Source of the DNA: Chaetoderma sp. LZ-2023a
Taxonomy: Eukaryota > Mollusca > Caudofoveata > Chaetodermatida > Chaetodermatidae
Length of the DNA stretch: 64,000 nt
Assembly: GCA_034401795.1 (NCBI GenBank)
Contig: CM067372.1
Coordinates: 13,464,940 to 13,528,939 of the forward strand
Direction: 5' to 3'
The translations under genes were made by a program, and so were the position numbers. Position 1 is the first letter of the stretch. Every line of letters begins with the position of its first letter. Shown here one piece after another: positions 23,339 through 33,565 of the stretch. The notes below the pieces were generated by a model. The model made no database searches. It had not been told where the DNA came from and saw only the letters and a list, made by a program, of their open reading frames with translations.

Positions 23339-23875
23339 AGGATCAAGTTCGACTCGCTAACTATAGTAAGTTCCATGGTTTACTGAACATGCGCAGTCGC
23401 TATGCCAAGCCGAATGCTGAATAGTTAACTATAGTTCGTTGGTACCCGATTTCCCCATTGAATTACTATTGAGGAAATGTTGGAGCCGGGTACCATTAAC
23501 CCATTCTGTCGTCTGTTTTGATGGTCTACGAAAATGGGTTATTTTTGTCCGGTAAGACGCCAAAGATCGTCCATATGGCATAAAGTGGGAAGGAATAGGA
23601 GCTTGGGAACATTGACATACAATGGGAAAGCGTAATTTCATCAAACCTTATTATTATTTAGTTATTTAGTGAAATATTTACTCTTGTATATGCATTTATT
23701 CGTGGCAAGTGATTGGTGTCCGCCATTTTGAAATTTACGCAAATATCGCACTAACCATCGGAACCGAGCTCGGGTGCTCGGTTGCCTAGAGTTGACTAGC
23801 TAGTTAACTATTTGAAATTCGACTTGGAATCAAGTAAGCTATAGCGAACTATGGTTAGGAGTCGAACTTGACCCT
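23339..23875. mobile_element. Non-autonomous DNA transposon with ~28-bp TIRs
   Basis: The left end AGGATCAAGTTCGACTCGCT and the right end AGGAGTCGAACTTGACCCT are inverted copies. The match extends into CTAACTATAGT/ACTATGGTTAG. The element is about 537 bp, and its 71-codon minus ORF shows no transposase motif. GTTAACTATAGTTCG inside may be a secondary copy of the TIR. Confidence 0.65.
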
Positions 23876-24249
23876 GGTAATCGCATGTAGTAATACAATT
23901 CTCGCGAGGTACGTCACTAACATGTGACTCTACCACGTGATATTGCACTAGTTGGATAGGAAATGATATGAAATGGACAAATGGTTTGGAGGTGAATGTT
24001 CACACCAGAATGCTTGAAAATAACGTTGTTAAAATTGTATACTTTTAGAGATTTAAATTGTGTACCATAAAGTAATGAAACGAAATAAATCTTAACATAT
24101 GATAATGTTATTCCTTATAGATTAATGACTCGTGTCTCAAGAATTCAAGAATTTTATTTTCAAGCATTCTGATGTGAATAATTAAATTAAAGGTTAATGA
24201 ATATTATGCAGTGGAATATAATTTAACTTATTTGATAAAAGTATCTAAG

Positions 24250-24500
24250 GCCGTGTTCCCACTAGAAAGTTAATCATGAATAACACCGTTCATCAGCGTG
24301 GCGTTATTTCTGATGAAAGCCTCTAATCATTGGAGAATAAATCAGGAATAACGCTATACGTCAATACGGCGTTAAGCTGGTTTAAGTCTCTAGTGAGAAC
24401 ATAACCTAGGGCCGTGTTCTCACCGGAGACATGACCGACGTAGCGCAATACTGAGGTATGGAGTTATATCAGAATAACTCTCCAGTGAGAACAAGGCCTA
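24250..24500. mobile_element. MITE family R (GCCGTGTTCTCAC) double copy
   Basis: GGCCGTGTTCCCACTAGAAA at 24251 is answered by CTCTAGTGAGAACATAACCT near 24393. A second GGCCGTGTTCTCACCGGAGA is answered by CTCCAGTGAGAACAAGGCC. Each pair is a terminal inverted repeat, so two related elements lie in tandem. A third copy is at 41912-42003. Confidence 0.65.
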
Positions 24501-24799
24501 AGTCTTTTGTGAGCAGACGGCCTTACTCTATCTAAACAAAACAGGGAGAGACCCAAAGCAAGAAGTGCAGCATTCATCTTGACGGGTAACGTTGGCTATT
24601 AACTTTTGATAACATCCGCGAGGCTGCATACGCATATATAGCAAAATAACTGCCACTGTTATCTTGAACGTGTCTTGGGCCTAGTGGTGTGTTTGGTACA
24701 AAAATTATGTTTTAGTTTTTTCAACGGAAGTTTTAAGTCTTATCTACATAACTTTGTTTAACTCGTTATCCATTGAAATGTTCAGGACGACTACGTAGG

Positions 24800-24976
24800 A
24801 AAGCTGTTGAATATTGTGAAACTAATTTGACTGGAACCTGTTGCTAGATATGGCAACGTTATCCTACACGGCACATGGTTGTTTATGACGCCATATGACT
24901 AATGGATAAACTGGAAAGTCTATTGCCTACGGCAGCAACAGGTCCCAGTCAAATTAGTTTCAAAATATTCAACAAA
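24800..24976. mobile_element. MITE family P core with a P arm inserted in its centre
   Basis: The arms CTGTTGAATATTGTGAAACT and AGTTTCAAAATATTCAAC flank the usual GGAACCTGTTGCT/GGCAGCAACAGGTCC centre. The centre is opened by about 75 bp (ATCCTACACGGCACATGG ... GGATAAACTGGAAAG) that belongs to the distal arm of the same family. Confidence 0.6.
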
Positions 24977-25625
24977 ATATTCCTAATCCGAGACAGAATT
25001 TGTCGTTTTGTGTGTGTAAGGATTTAGGAGTTAACATACCATGCTATTTACGTAAGCATCTAGTCATCAGGCACGAGCTAAATTATGTAAGTCTAGAATC
25101 ACATACGCTATTACTTTGCGCGATCGCTACAGACGGCCTACCACACTGTTTCTATAATGTAAGAGCTATCGTCTCAGCTCACTTTCCTGTCAAATTAGTT
25201 TCAAAATATTCAACAGTTTATCTGTATTTCCTATTTGGATTTACGATAGTGGGATAGTTTTTCAACAGCCTAACTATATGTGTCCGGCTGGATTATCCAT
25301 TAGGCACACTAGACATTGTTCCTAGGGTCTACGAACTTTAGGGGTGGAGTGGGGGTGGGGGTATAGCCCCCTGACATGTAGAGGGCATACAAAATCTGAA
25401 GAAGATATGAAAAAACAAAGCTATATTTTGTATATTACATTCAGAAATGCATGAGACTGCCTCTGAGAGCATTTAGATTTTAAGAAATTCGTTGGGGTTT
25501 CCAGTTAGCCCACTATGTAACGTAGTGAGGGTGTGTGGGTCAGTTGAGGTGCATGACCGTCTCAGGGGTGGCACTAAATTCCTAACCAGTGGCAAAAATT
25601 TTATACGTTAAACAAATTGATGATT
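24977..25625. other. No gene recognised; P half-core and G-rich patch
   Basis: TCAAATTAGTTTCAAAATAT at about 25190-25215 is one P core arm without its partner. A G-rich tract at 25340-25370 has four G-runs and could form a quadruplex on the plus strand. Confidence 0.5.
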
Positions 25626-25853
25626 CATATTGATCTCCGGAAATGCATGACAGGACCTCTGACAGCATCCATATTGATCTCCGGAAATGCATGACAGGAC
25701 CTCTGACAGCTTCCATATTGATCTCCGGAAATGCATGACAGGACCTCTGACAGCATCCATACTGATCTCCGGAAATGCATGACAGGACCTCTGACCGCAT
25801 CCATATTGATCTCCGGAACTGCATGACATGACCTCTGACAGCATCCATATTTC
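25626..25853. repeat. 44-bp satellite, about 5.2 units
   Basis: The units open CATATTGATCTCCGGAAATG and close CAGGACCTCTGACAGCATC, spaced 44 bp apart with few differences. Because 44 is not a multiple of three, a reading passes through all frames, and several minus-strand ORFs over it (HAFPEINMDA-like) are artefacts. A diverged outlier unit lies at 25444-25472. Confidence 0.9.
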
Positions 25854-25959
25854 AAACATTTACGGAGATGGCGCCGACCCCCTAAACCCCATTCTCCTTT
25901 GCCTATAGCACTGGTGTAACATTTGGTTAACAGGTGCCTAGGATCTTCGAGGCCCTTAA

Positions 25960-26147
25960 TCTGGCCCTGCCTATATGGTTGTTTTGGAAAGCTGAATCCA
26001 GTTTTAGCCCCTCTCTCGCTAAGCTCCACTCACGCTTTGCCCATGATGTGATCAATCGCTCCCTGCAATCCCTGAATCTCAAGTTCCAGAAAACTATACA
26101 GGTAAACAACGGCGCCAAGTCAAAATCGTTTCATAATATTCAACAGA
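25960..26147 (+). mobile_element. MITE family P, left part
   Basis: It carries CCTCTCTCGCTAAGCTCCAC, GATGTGATCAATCGCTCCCT, AAAACTATACAGGTAAAC, then GCCAAGTCAAAATCGTTTCA and ATATTCAAC. The distal TGACGTCA arm is absent here. Confidence 0.6.
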
Positions 26148-26299
26148 AAAAGCCATTAACAGATCTTGATATTCAATAAGCAGACATCCTTAGCTGATGA
26201 AATCACTGCCACGGATAATTGTCACAAAATGTTTCGGCCAACCGGAGCCCTGAGATTTACTGACTACACACCACCGCTAACTGTACACAATTCTGAGGG

Positions 26300-27890
26300 G
26301 CAGGTTATCGGGACTGACTAGGTCAAAGCGGGCGCAATTCAAGAATGGATCAAGGATCAGTTCACCGACCTCGAGGATAATCCCTTGCACCCGCTGTCAG
26401 GTGACAACAGGCTATTACTAACATCAATTAAAACAGCAGAAGTTGAGAAGGCACTGAAAGCCCTGAAAACGTGGCCGTAGATCCGGTCCTGATGGCATGA
26501 GCAATGAATTATTCAAATACGCAACTGGCACTATCTCAACATATCGATATTGTTGGCCAAGACACCATTATCGCGCTACCTATGCCTAAGTAGCCACCCG
26601 GCCACCAGTCAATCTGCTGGCCATTGTGCGCCTCAATAACATACAGAAAATCCTATTCAATGTATTCTATGCCCCAGTCGAGACAAGATTGATGACTTTA
26701 ATGGCTCGTGGCAAAGTGGCTTTAAAACGTGGACGTATGCTTGTATTAGTCATGTCCAAGCACTGGTATTTCCACAAAATGGGAATTGACATGTCGCGGG
26801 CCTTCAGCACAATTAAACGCTCAAGGATCCCAAATGTACTGCACCAGGCCAGGCGCAACGACTAGTGCGTCTATTGCTTGCAAATACCAAGCTTAGAGTG
26901 CGATTCAAGACAGTGAAGTCTGCAGAGTTTGAGACAGCAATCGGTTCCCCACAGGGAGATGGACTATCGCCTGTGCTTTTCAGCTGCTATCTTGCTACTG
27001 CAATGAAATCAGGTTGGGAAAATTCCACAAGACCAAATCCGTAATATCCATACTGGTATGCGACTAGAGATGAAATATGCCGACGATGTGGCCTTCATAG
27101 ACGAGGAAAAGAAACCCCTTGACGAACTTCTCTCAATAGCTCCAAGCAAGCTAAAAATTGAGAATCACTTTATCAATGAGTCGAAAACAGAGTTCACCCA
27201 CATATACTTATCGAGAATGCATGAAAGTAAAGAAAATGACGATACACTTCGTGGTGTTGAACACTGGAAGAAAAGTAAAATCCTGGGCTCACTACTTTGC
27301 AGTACTGCTGACATTGCTGCACGCTGCGTCATGGGAAACATAGCTTTCCAGTCTTTCTGGAACCCATGGATTCGCAGATCAAAGATGCCCTTGACAAAAA
27401 GACTACCTTTATACAACGCAACCTGCGTATCCTTGATACTCTATAGCCGTAACAGACGGGCATCTCCAAAAGCAGTTCTAGAATTAACGTGATGCCTGCC
27501 AACGCAACACCTCCGCACCCATCACTGGACGCTGATGGTCAGACAGCGTAGTTTCCAACGACGCACTATACAAGATGTGTAATTCATCACCGCTGTCTGT
27601 AAAAGTCGCCCGGCAAAGATGGCCCATACTTGGCCATGCGCTAAGGATGCTGGAAGGCACACCAGCACAAAGAGCCGTGGAATTCGACCTACTGCGAGCC
27701 AGCAAATATAAAGCCAGAGGACGTCGCTGCATAAATATGTTAAAGGAAACCTCACTGTATCTTCTTATACTAAGCATTCATGTGATGGAATTTGCCACCG
27801 ATAATCCATCCGTGACATTTTTAGCCTTTTATCATGCCGGCAGCAAAAGATATTCAGGTTTTAGTCACGCTCAGTCATAGAGGTACCAGA
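26300..27890 (+). pseudogene. Degenerate non-LTR retrotransposon reverse transcriptase
   Basis: RT blocks follow in order but in shifting frames: VEKALKAL ... RSGPDGMSNELFK (finger region, about 26440-26520), a palm A-like DMSRAFSTIKRSRIP at 26790, IGSPQGDGLSPVLFSCYLA (block B, about 26940-27000), KYADDVAFIDE (catalytic YADD, 27070-27105) and LGHALRMLEGTPAQRAVEF (27630-27685, the downstream thumb/connection motif of this RT type). Stops and frameshifts lie between the blocks. The longest open piece is 144 codons (27058-27492). The clade is not assigned. A scrap of the same family lies at 40920-40992. Confidence 0.75.
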
Positions 27891-27941
27891 TACAGTATGA
27901 CAATGCGGTACAAAAGCAATCATACTGGTAAGCTATGGCGG

Positions 27942-28530
27942 CAGCAACAACTTCCAGTCAAATTAGTTTTAAAATATTCAACGAGATGAGCATTACAAAA
28001 TAAAGAATGGAATGCATTGTCATTGGTATGCCATCCCGCACTATCGCTTGAGGAGACAAAATGGTGGGGATCACTGTTCAACATTTACACGATATTACAA
28101 AGCAGATACAGAAACGGGAAAGTGACAGGATATGAATGGTATGGAATATATAAAACCTAGTCTATCGGTGCAATATAACATTTGAGATGAGATTAGCATC
28201 CCTTTAAGCGCGCAGCGAGGTGACCTCAAGGACGCAGAACTCGGCACAAGCAGATCAAGAATGGACCTGAGGAAGCTAACGATTTTGGCTGAGGACAAGA
28301 CACAGTGGTCAAAAGCGAAGAAGGACTGATTGCAGCTGTAGGATGTTTCTACTACTACAGCCGCAGAATAAAGTAATCATACAAAGACATACAATTGCTA
28401 CAACTTGACTGAGTATTAAGCGTTTATGATGGACTAAATCGCGTTATTCATGATGTAATTGATTATGACGACAGCCTATATCTGACGTAGTTGATTATTA
28501 TGTCAGATGATTGATCGATACACTGGATTC
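27942..28530 (+). mobile_element. MITE family P split by ~380 bp
   Basis: GCAACAACTTCCAGTCAAAT and TTTTAAAATATTCAACGAGA lie at 27951-27986. The distal arm resumes at about 28370 with AAAGACATACAATTGCTACA, TTAAGCGTTTATGATGG and TGACGTAGTTGATTATTATG. The stretch between (27990-28365) has a LINE-tail-like ILAEDKTQWSKAKKD in one frame, which I rate as weak. Confidence 0.5.
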
Positions 28531-29070
28531 ATTCATTGAGATTATTGGTCTTCCTGTGTTAAAACGTTAAAGTGGGCACGTTGACTGCGTCCATTATTCA
28601 GCAAGCAGTGGACGGGTTAAAGTTAAGAATCCTATATACGAGCGCGTTAAACAGCTTCCATTATGAGGCGTGCGGTTGTGGAGTATTGGACCGTCACGAA
28701 TGTCTCTGACTTGTAAGTCTCTACTGAATTTACATTTTAATAAACAGTCTGTTAAATGTAATTTAAAAACAACTAATTTGACATTCAGCTGAGAAATACA
28801 TGAGAAATACAAGAGAAATACATGAGAAATACACGAGCTCACCCCGATCCCACCACTGCTAATTGAAGGGGGTGGGGCAGGGTGGGGGCATACTTTTGCG
28901 GAGCCAGGGGTGGGGTGGGGGCTTCGGAACTGCGGTTAGGAAGCTAACGTCCAGTTACGAGCGTAATGGTGATGATGGTGGTCCCTGAGAGCTGTGGGAT
29001 TTGGCCACATCACTCTTATACAGTACAGCTCAGAAATAACTTGAAATATTTCAAACACAAAATTAAAAAA
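28531..29070. other. No gene; short repeat and G-rich tract
   Basis: About four units of GAGAAATACATG occur at 28789-28838. A G-rich tract at 28866-28921 has more than four runs of three or more G, a quadruplex candidate on the plus strand. Confidence 0.6.
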
Positions 29071-29074
29071 GATG

Positions 29075-29167
29075 CTGTTGAATATTTTGAGCTTAATTGG
29101 ATTGGAATACATTGCTGCCTAAGGCAGCAATGTATTCCAATCAAATTATGTTCAAAATATTCAACAG
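29075..29167. mobile_element. MITE family P core as a near-perfect hairpin
   Basis: The arm 29075-29120 (CTGTTGAATATTTTGAGCTT ... TTGCTGCCT) is nearly the exact reverse complement of 29121-29167 (AAGGCAGCAATGTATTCC ... AAAATATTCAACAG), with almost no loop. Confidence 0.8.
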
Positions 29168-29394
29168 AACCTTTTTTATATCGAGTTCAAAATTGTTTTC
29201 TTTTAGACACATGTTGACTGTTTTATGAGTTGTACTATATGTGTGGAGTCTATGCGTGTAACTTACAGTTATACATAGGCACCAAAATTAAGACAAAAAA
29301 TTGTTCCACTGTTTGAGGGCCCTGGGAATTTCGGGCCCCCGCGCAACGGCACCGGAAGCACTGCCTTTAGTTCCACCCGCCGGTATCATAATCA

Positions 29395-29960
29395 AATACA
29401 TCATTCGCTAGCTCACGTTACGATCATAATGATGCAGGAAAAACCGTCACAAATGTGACCGAATTGTATGATTTTGTAGGAAGTGACAATTTAATAAATA
29501 CTTTGTTGAATATTTTGAATAGTTTAAAACTAATTACTCGCCATACAAGTTTCAGCGAACTGGTAGACGAACAATATGTCAGAAAACCTCTCAACGTCCT
29601 TGAACTTTTGACAAATCCGAGAACGTCATCCTCTAGTGGCCAAATGCACGATTGAATAGATCTGATCTGGCATCCAAGTATATGACATCATATAATGTTT
29701 TACGTCATTTGTACGCTAGAGAATTGAGCTGAAGAAACCCGTCAAATGTACGAATTGTATTTCTTTAATGGAGTTACCATTTAATAAACATATAGGCAGC
29801 AACAGCACCCAGTCAAATTAGTTTCAAAATATTCAACAGCTTACCCATATAGTCACCTTGATATCAGGACCCTGGCAATCCACGGATCAATTAATCCCAA
29901 CACGGGCAATACAAGGCGTGATAGAAACTTAGCTAGATATGGGCAGGGCATAGCTAGTAA
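29395..29960 (-). mobile_element. Two MITE family P remnants, reverse orientation
   Basis: 29450-29545 has ACCGAATTGTATGATTTTG, AATTTAATAAATACTTTGTT and GAATATTTTGAATAG. 29745-29960 has ACGAATTGTATTTCTTTAAT, GCAGCAACAGCACCCAGTCA, ATATTCAACAGCTTACC, then GCTAGATATGGGCAGGGCAT. The 66-codon ORF at 29455 runs through the first remnant and is not a gene. Confidence 0.6.
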
Positions 29961-30440
29961 CGTCACTCTCTGCAGATAATGATAGCTATAATGCTTACAG
30001 GTGCATGCCTGGCCTCTGGTAGCACTAGTTGACGGTGAATATTCACACCAGAAAGCTCTAAAATAAAGTAATTTAAATTTGTATACCTCAATTAAATGAA
30101 ACGAAATGAATCTTAACAAATTATGATTTTATTTCGTATAAATTAATATAATTTTTTACTTGAGGAGGTGAAATAGGGGCACATGTCTTTAATTACATTT
30201 CATATCTTAAAACATATATTAATTTACACATAATGAAATCATGATATGCTAAGACTTATCTCGTGTCATTGTATCTAGCCACACAATCTAATAGGGGGAT
30301 TTTGAGCTGCTCTGTAGATGGAATGAACCGGTGAAGCAAAGAGAATGGATTTGGAGTAATGAGAGGTATGAGAAGTGCTTCTGAGCTGAGACACAATGAC
30401 AAGAATAGTCTTTTATTGGTCTGCAAATTGATATTTACTG
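29961..30440. other. No gene recognised
   Basis: AT-rich. The right edge (30395-30440) carries a family Q arm scrap (AATAGTCTTTTATTGGTCTG, CAAATTGATATTTACTG). Confidence 0.5.
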
Positions 30441-30870
30441 AGTAACATGTGTCCATCTCTCCATTCAAACATTTGTCTGTCGGCTCATTCAAACATGTGT
30501 ATGCCTGTCCATTCAAACATGTGTCCGTCTGTCCATTCAAACATTTGTCTGTCTGTCCATTCAAACATTTGTCTGTCTGTCCATTCACACATTTGTCTGT
30601 CTGTCCATTCAAACATTAGTCTGTCGGTCCATTCAAACATTTGTTTGTCTGTCCAATCACACATTTGTCTGTCTGTCCATTCAAACATGTGTCTGTCTGT
30701 TCATTAAAACATGTGTCTGTCTGTCCATTCAGATATTTGTCAGTCTGTCCATTCAAACATGTGTCTGACTGTCCATTCACACGTATGTCTCACTATCCAT
30801 TAATACATCTGTCTGCCTATCCAGCAATGGCTTTGTCTGCGTGTTCATCCATATGTTTCTCTGTCTATTC
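30441..30870. repeat. 24-bp minisatellite, ~17 units
   Basis: Units CATTCAAACATGTGTCTGTC plus four bases repeat every 24 bp and decay toward 30870. As 24 is eight codons, all six frames can stay open. The repetitive plus ORFs (HSNICLSV unit) and minus ORFs (CLNGQTDK or MFEWTDRQ units) are therefore by-products, and I do not call a gene. Confidence 0.9.
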
Positions 30871-31100
30871 CTTGATTTGATTGTATTAGCACTGTTAGAA
30901 AACAACAATGGCGCACGATTTAAAAATAAATGTCTGTTTTACCACAATTGTTCCTATCGATGCCAAGTATGGATTCATTAGACTAGTCCAACATTGAAAT
31001 TGGTTAGAGTAAACTGTATTTAGCGATAGATTGTTTAAACAGCTGAAAGAAACAGATTATGGTCAAATTCATTTCATATTGAAAACGTACCGAATTTCTC
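30871..31100. other. No gene recognised
   Basis: AT-rich spacer between the 24-bp array and the LINE ORF1-like fragment. Confidence 0.4.
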
Positions 31101-31322
31101 CGCGCTAGACGGGTATTATCATCCAAACCAGAACTTGCTCGTGTCTATGTAAATGAAGATCTAACAAAGAAGCGGTACATTATGCTAAAGAAACTGCTGA
31201 AATTAAAGCATGTAGGGAAGGTACACAGTGCGTGGTCTTTTGACGGCAATATTTTCTTCAGACTGACGGATGGTGGGCAAAAGAAACAGTGCCTAGATAA
31301 TGAAGACATTGACCAAATCTGA
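31101..31322 (+). pseudogene. LINE ORF1 C-terminal fragment
   Basis: An open stretch of 73 codons ends at TGA (31320-31322) with no ATG upstream. It reads LARVYVNEDLTKKRYIML, then KHVGKVHSAWSFDGNIFFRL. The pattern (I/V)Y(I/V)NEDLTxKR ... xAWxxDGxIFxxxxDG is the conserved C-terminus of ORF1-type proteins of CR1/L2-like and related LINEs in aquatic invertebrates. It lies 2.2 kb upstream of the endonuclease ORF at 33566 on the same strand, so it may be the ORF1 remnant of that element with later insertions between. It could equally be a separate fragment. Confidence 0.6.
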
Positions 31323-31724
31323 ACCAGAAGTGACTGTAAATAAAACAACTAAGATGAATGTGCCCATCCCGAGTAGCCAGTGTGATCCAGAAAAAATGTA
31401 TGCCTAATCCCTGTCCTGTTTCGATTTGTCTACTGGAAACAAACTAAATTAACACTCCATTTACTCCACCCACTACCCTTCACATCTTCGACAACCCAGC
31501 TGGATGCCATATTACTGCAACTTGTCTAAACACATACAGTGCGACATTCATAGTAGTCGCAATACGATCGTAGCTAGCGGGTATCGTGAATGGTGCATGG
31601 TGTATAGTGCATGGGGCGATCGTGAGAGAGGCGCCCTACACATCTTTGTATATAAAATCCAAATTTTCGATCTGGGTTTAAGCCTTTGGTGACGATACCT
31701 GATAACACCGGCCTCCTTGTGCTC
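31323..31724. other. No gene; left member of a diverged direct repeat
   Basis: 31590-31685 (ATGGGGCGATCGTGAGAG ... CATCTTTGTATATAAAATCC ... ATCTGGGTTTAA) recurs in diverged form at 31995-32090, on the other side of a family Q element. Confidence 0.5.
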
Positions 31725-31905
31725 TAGAGGTTTGCTCATTTGCGGACCGGGAGAGGAGTAATTTTGGAAATTTACAGCTGGAATGACTTGCCCGATAATT
31801 GTGCCGGTCATTCTAGTGGTAAGTTTTCGGGGGTTGTCTTCCCTTGGCTGCAGATGAGCATTCAAAAAGCAAATATTTAAAATTTTCAGGAATGAATTTA
31901 GTCAC
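31725..31905. mobile_element. MITE family Q, diverged copy
   Basis: The left arm TTTGCGGACCGGGAGAGGAG ... CAGCTGGAATGACTTGCCC pairs with GCCGGTCATTCTAGTGGTAA ... CTTCCCTTGGCTGCAGATG. Confidence 0.65.
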
Positions 31906-32384
31906 TAAAGGGTTAAAATAAGTCAATGTCGATGAGAGATGCGTTTGGGCGTGGTCTTGCGATCGTCTCATGCATGGAAGCACGGTTGGACTGAATATAG
32001 TGACAGGCGCATGGGACGATCGCGGATGAACGTCTGACGCATCTTTGTATATAAAATCCAGATTTATATAATCTGGGTTTAAATTTTAATTTATTTCTAC
32101 TCTGTACTGTGTGGTGAACATTCCTTGCCCGCGCGGCTGTCTAGCTTGGCGTTATGATGTTTTTAATACGCATCTGGTTGACACTACCGAGTTATTATAA
32201 TGTTAAATATGAAATTACTCATGTAATCATAAACTGCTACCCTTATGCTATGGCCTGGTAACGCACTTCCCTTAATTTCACGCACCCCGATTCATTCGTA
32301 CATACTTGTAACGGTAAAACTACAATGTAAGAAATAGTATCCCCAACTTTTCTGGATGTAATTTGTTGGTGTCCGGGACTGCAC

Positions 32385-33300
32385 TGGGTACCCTTCAGAA
32401 TTCTCACTGTATATTCAACAGCTTACAATCCATGAACTATTTTTGTCGAACATTGTTTTGACTGGGATCCGCTGCTGCCTTAGGCAGCATCGGGTCCCCA
32501 CTTGATTTCTGTATATTCAACAGTTTACAATGCATGAAATATTATTTGGAACATTTTTGGACTGGAGGCCGTTGCTGCCTGTGCCAGCGCTGAGTCCTCT
32601 TTCTATGCGCTATACATTCAACCAGCTTACAATGCTATGAGTTATTTACTGAACATATTGACTGGAAGCCATTGCTGCATGGGACAGCACCGGCTCACTA
32701 TTCGATCTGGTGTACATTTTCTAGTCACAACACATGACTTCCTGTGGTAGCGCCGGGCCCCATTTTGTTTTGCTCCACGCACTCAACAGTTTACATTTAT
32801 TGTTGCCTTGAACTACATGTCACACTAGACTAGGCTATCATTCAAATTCAAGCCTAGTTTGAATACAACAATGCCTACCAATTTCAACCGTATACACTAG
32901 TAACTGCAGGCCTACAACGGAAATGTTCGAATTATTACACGAATATTTTGGAACTGACTCGTCGGGGGACTGTTGCTGCACGAGGCTGCACCGGGTGTCT
33001 TCCAGAATTTTGATTGTATATTCAACAGTAGAATACATGAATCATATTATTGGTGGTTAGAATTTTTCACTTACAATTGGGTCATGACAATATGTCGTCA
33101 GTGCAACACTGATTTCTTGTTTAATATTTTGATCGGGGGACTTTTGCTGCCTGATGCAGCACCGGGTCCCTGTCGACTCTGTTCCATAATACCCAACAGT
33201 TTATATTTATTATTGCCCTGAACCACTCTGCCACACTAGATTAGGCCATCATCCAAATCCAACCATTGTTTGAATACAACACAGCACACCAAGAAAAATT
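32385..33300. repeat. Diverged tandem array related to the P core, upstream of a LINE
   Basis: At least six units carry TTTTGACTGGGATCCGCTGC-, CTGCCTTAGGCAGCA- and TGTATATTCAACAGTTTACA-like blocks at roughly 100-130 bp spacing. Superimposed is a longer duplication: CACACTAGACTAGGCTATCA ... TTTGAATACAACA at about 32821-32872 recurs at about 33233-33282. The array ends about 260 bp before the LINE endonuclease ORF, so it may be a 5' UTR/promoter array of that LINE or a separate satellite. Confidence 0.5.
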
Positions 33301-33565
33301 CTCCACCACAGCAAATGGTTCTCACTATTACTCCACAAGCGCCGTACCTTACCACCTAAGCCTTTAATTACTTTAATTTGTCCTCTATTCCTCCATGTTC
33401 CTTATCTTTCCTATCTCTTACTCCTACCACCCTCTCCCTACTATCTACTATCTACGGAGCTCTATATGTTGATCTTTCAAGTCTGCCTCGGCCTTACTGC
33501 AGCACGTGCAAATGGCCTTCGGTGATTTACCCAATTGACAATGGATAATGACATAGCATGTTACC

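Noticed and set aside
25582-26029. Overlapping minus-strand ORFs of 83-134 codons with repeated Cys/His peptides
   Set aside because: They run over the 44-bp satellite, whose period cycles through all frames. The peptides are copies of one repeat and have no start context or flanking gene signals.
27990-28365. Possible second LINE tail (ILAEDKTQWSKAKKD)
   Set aside because: A single weak motif with stops close by and no RT blocks in the right order.
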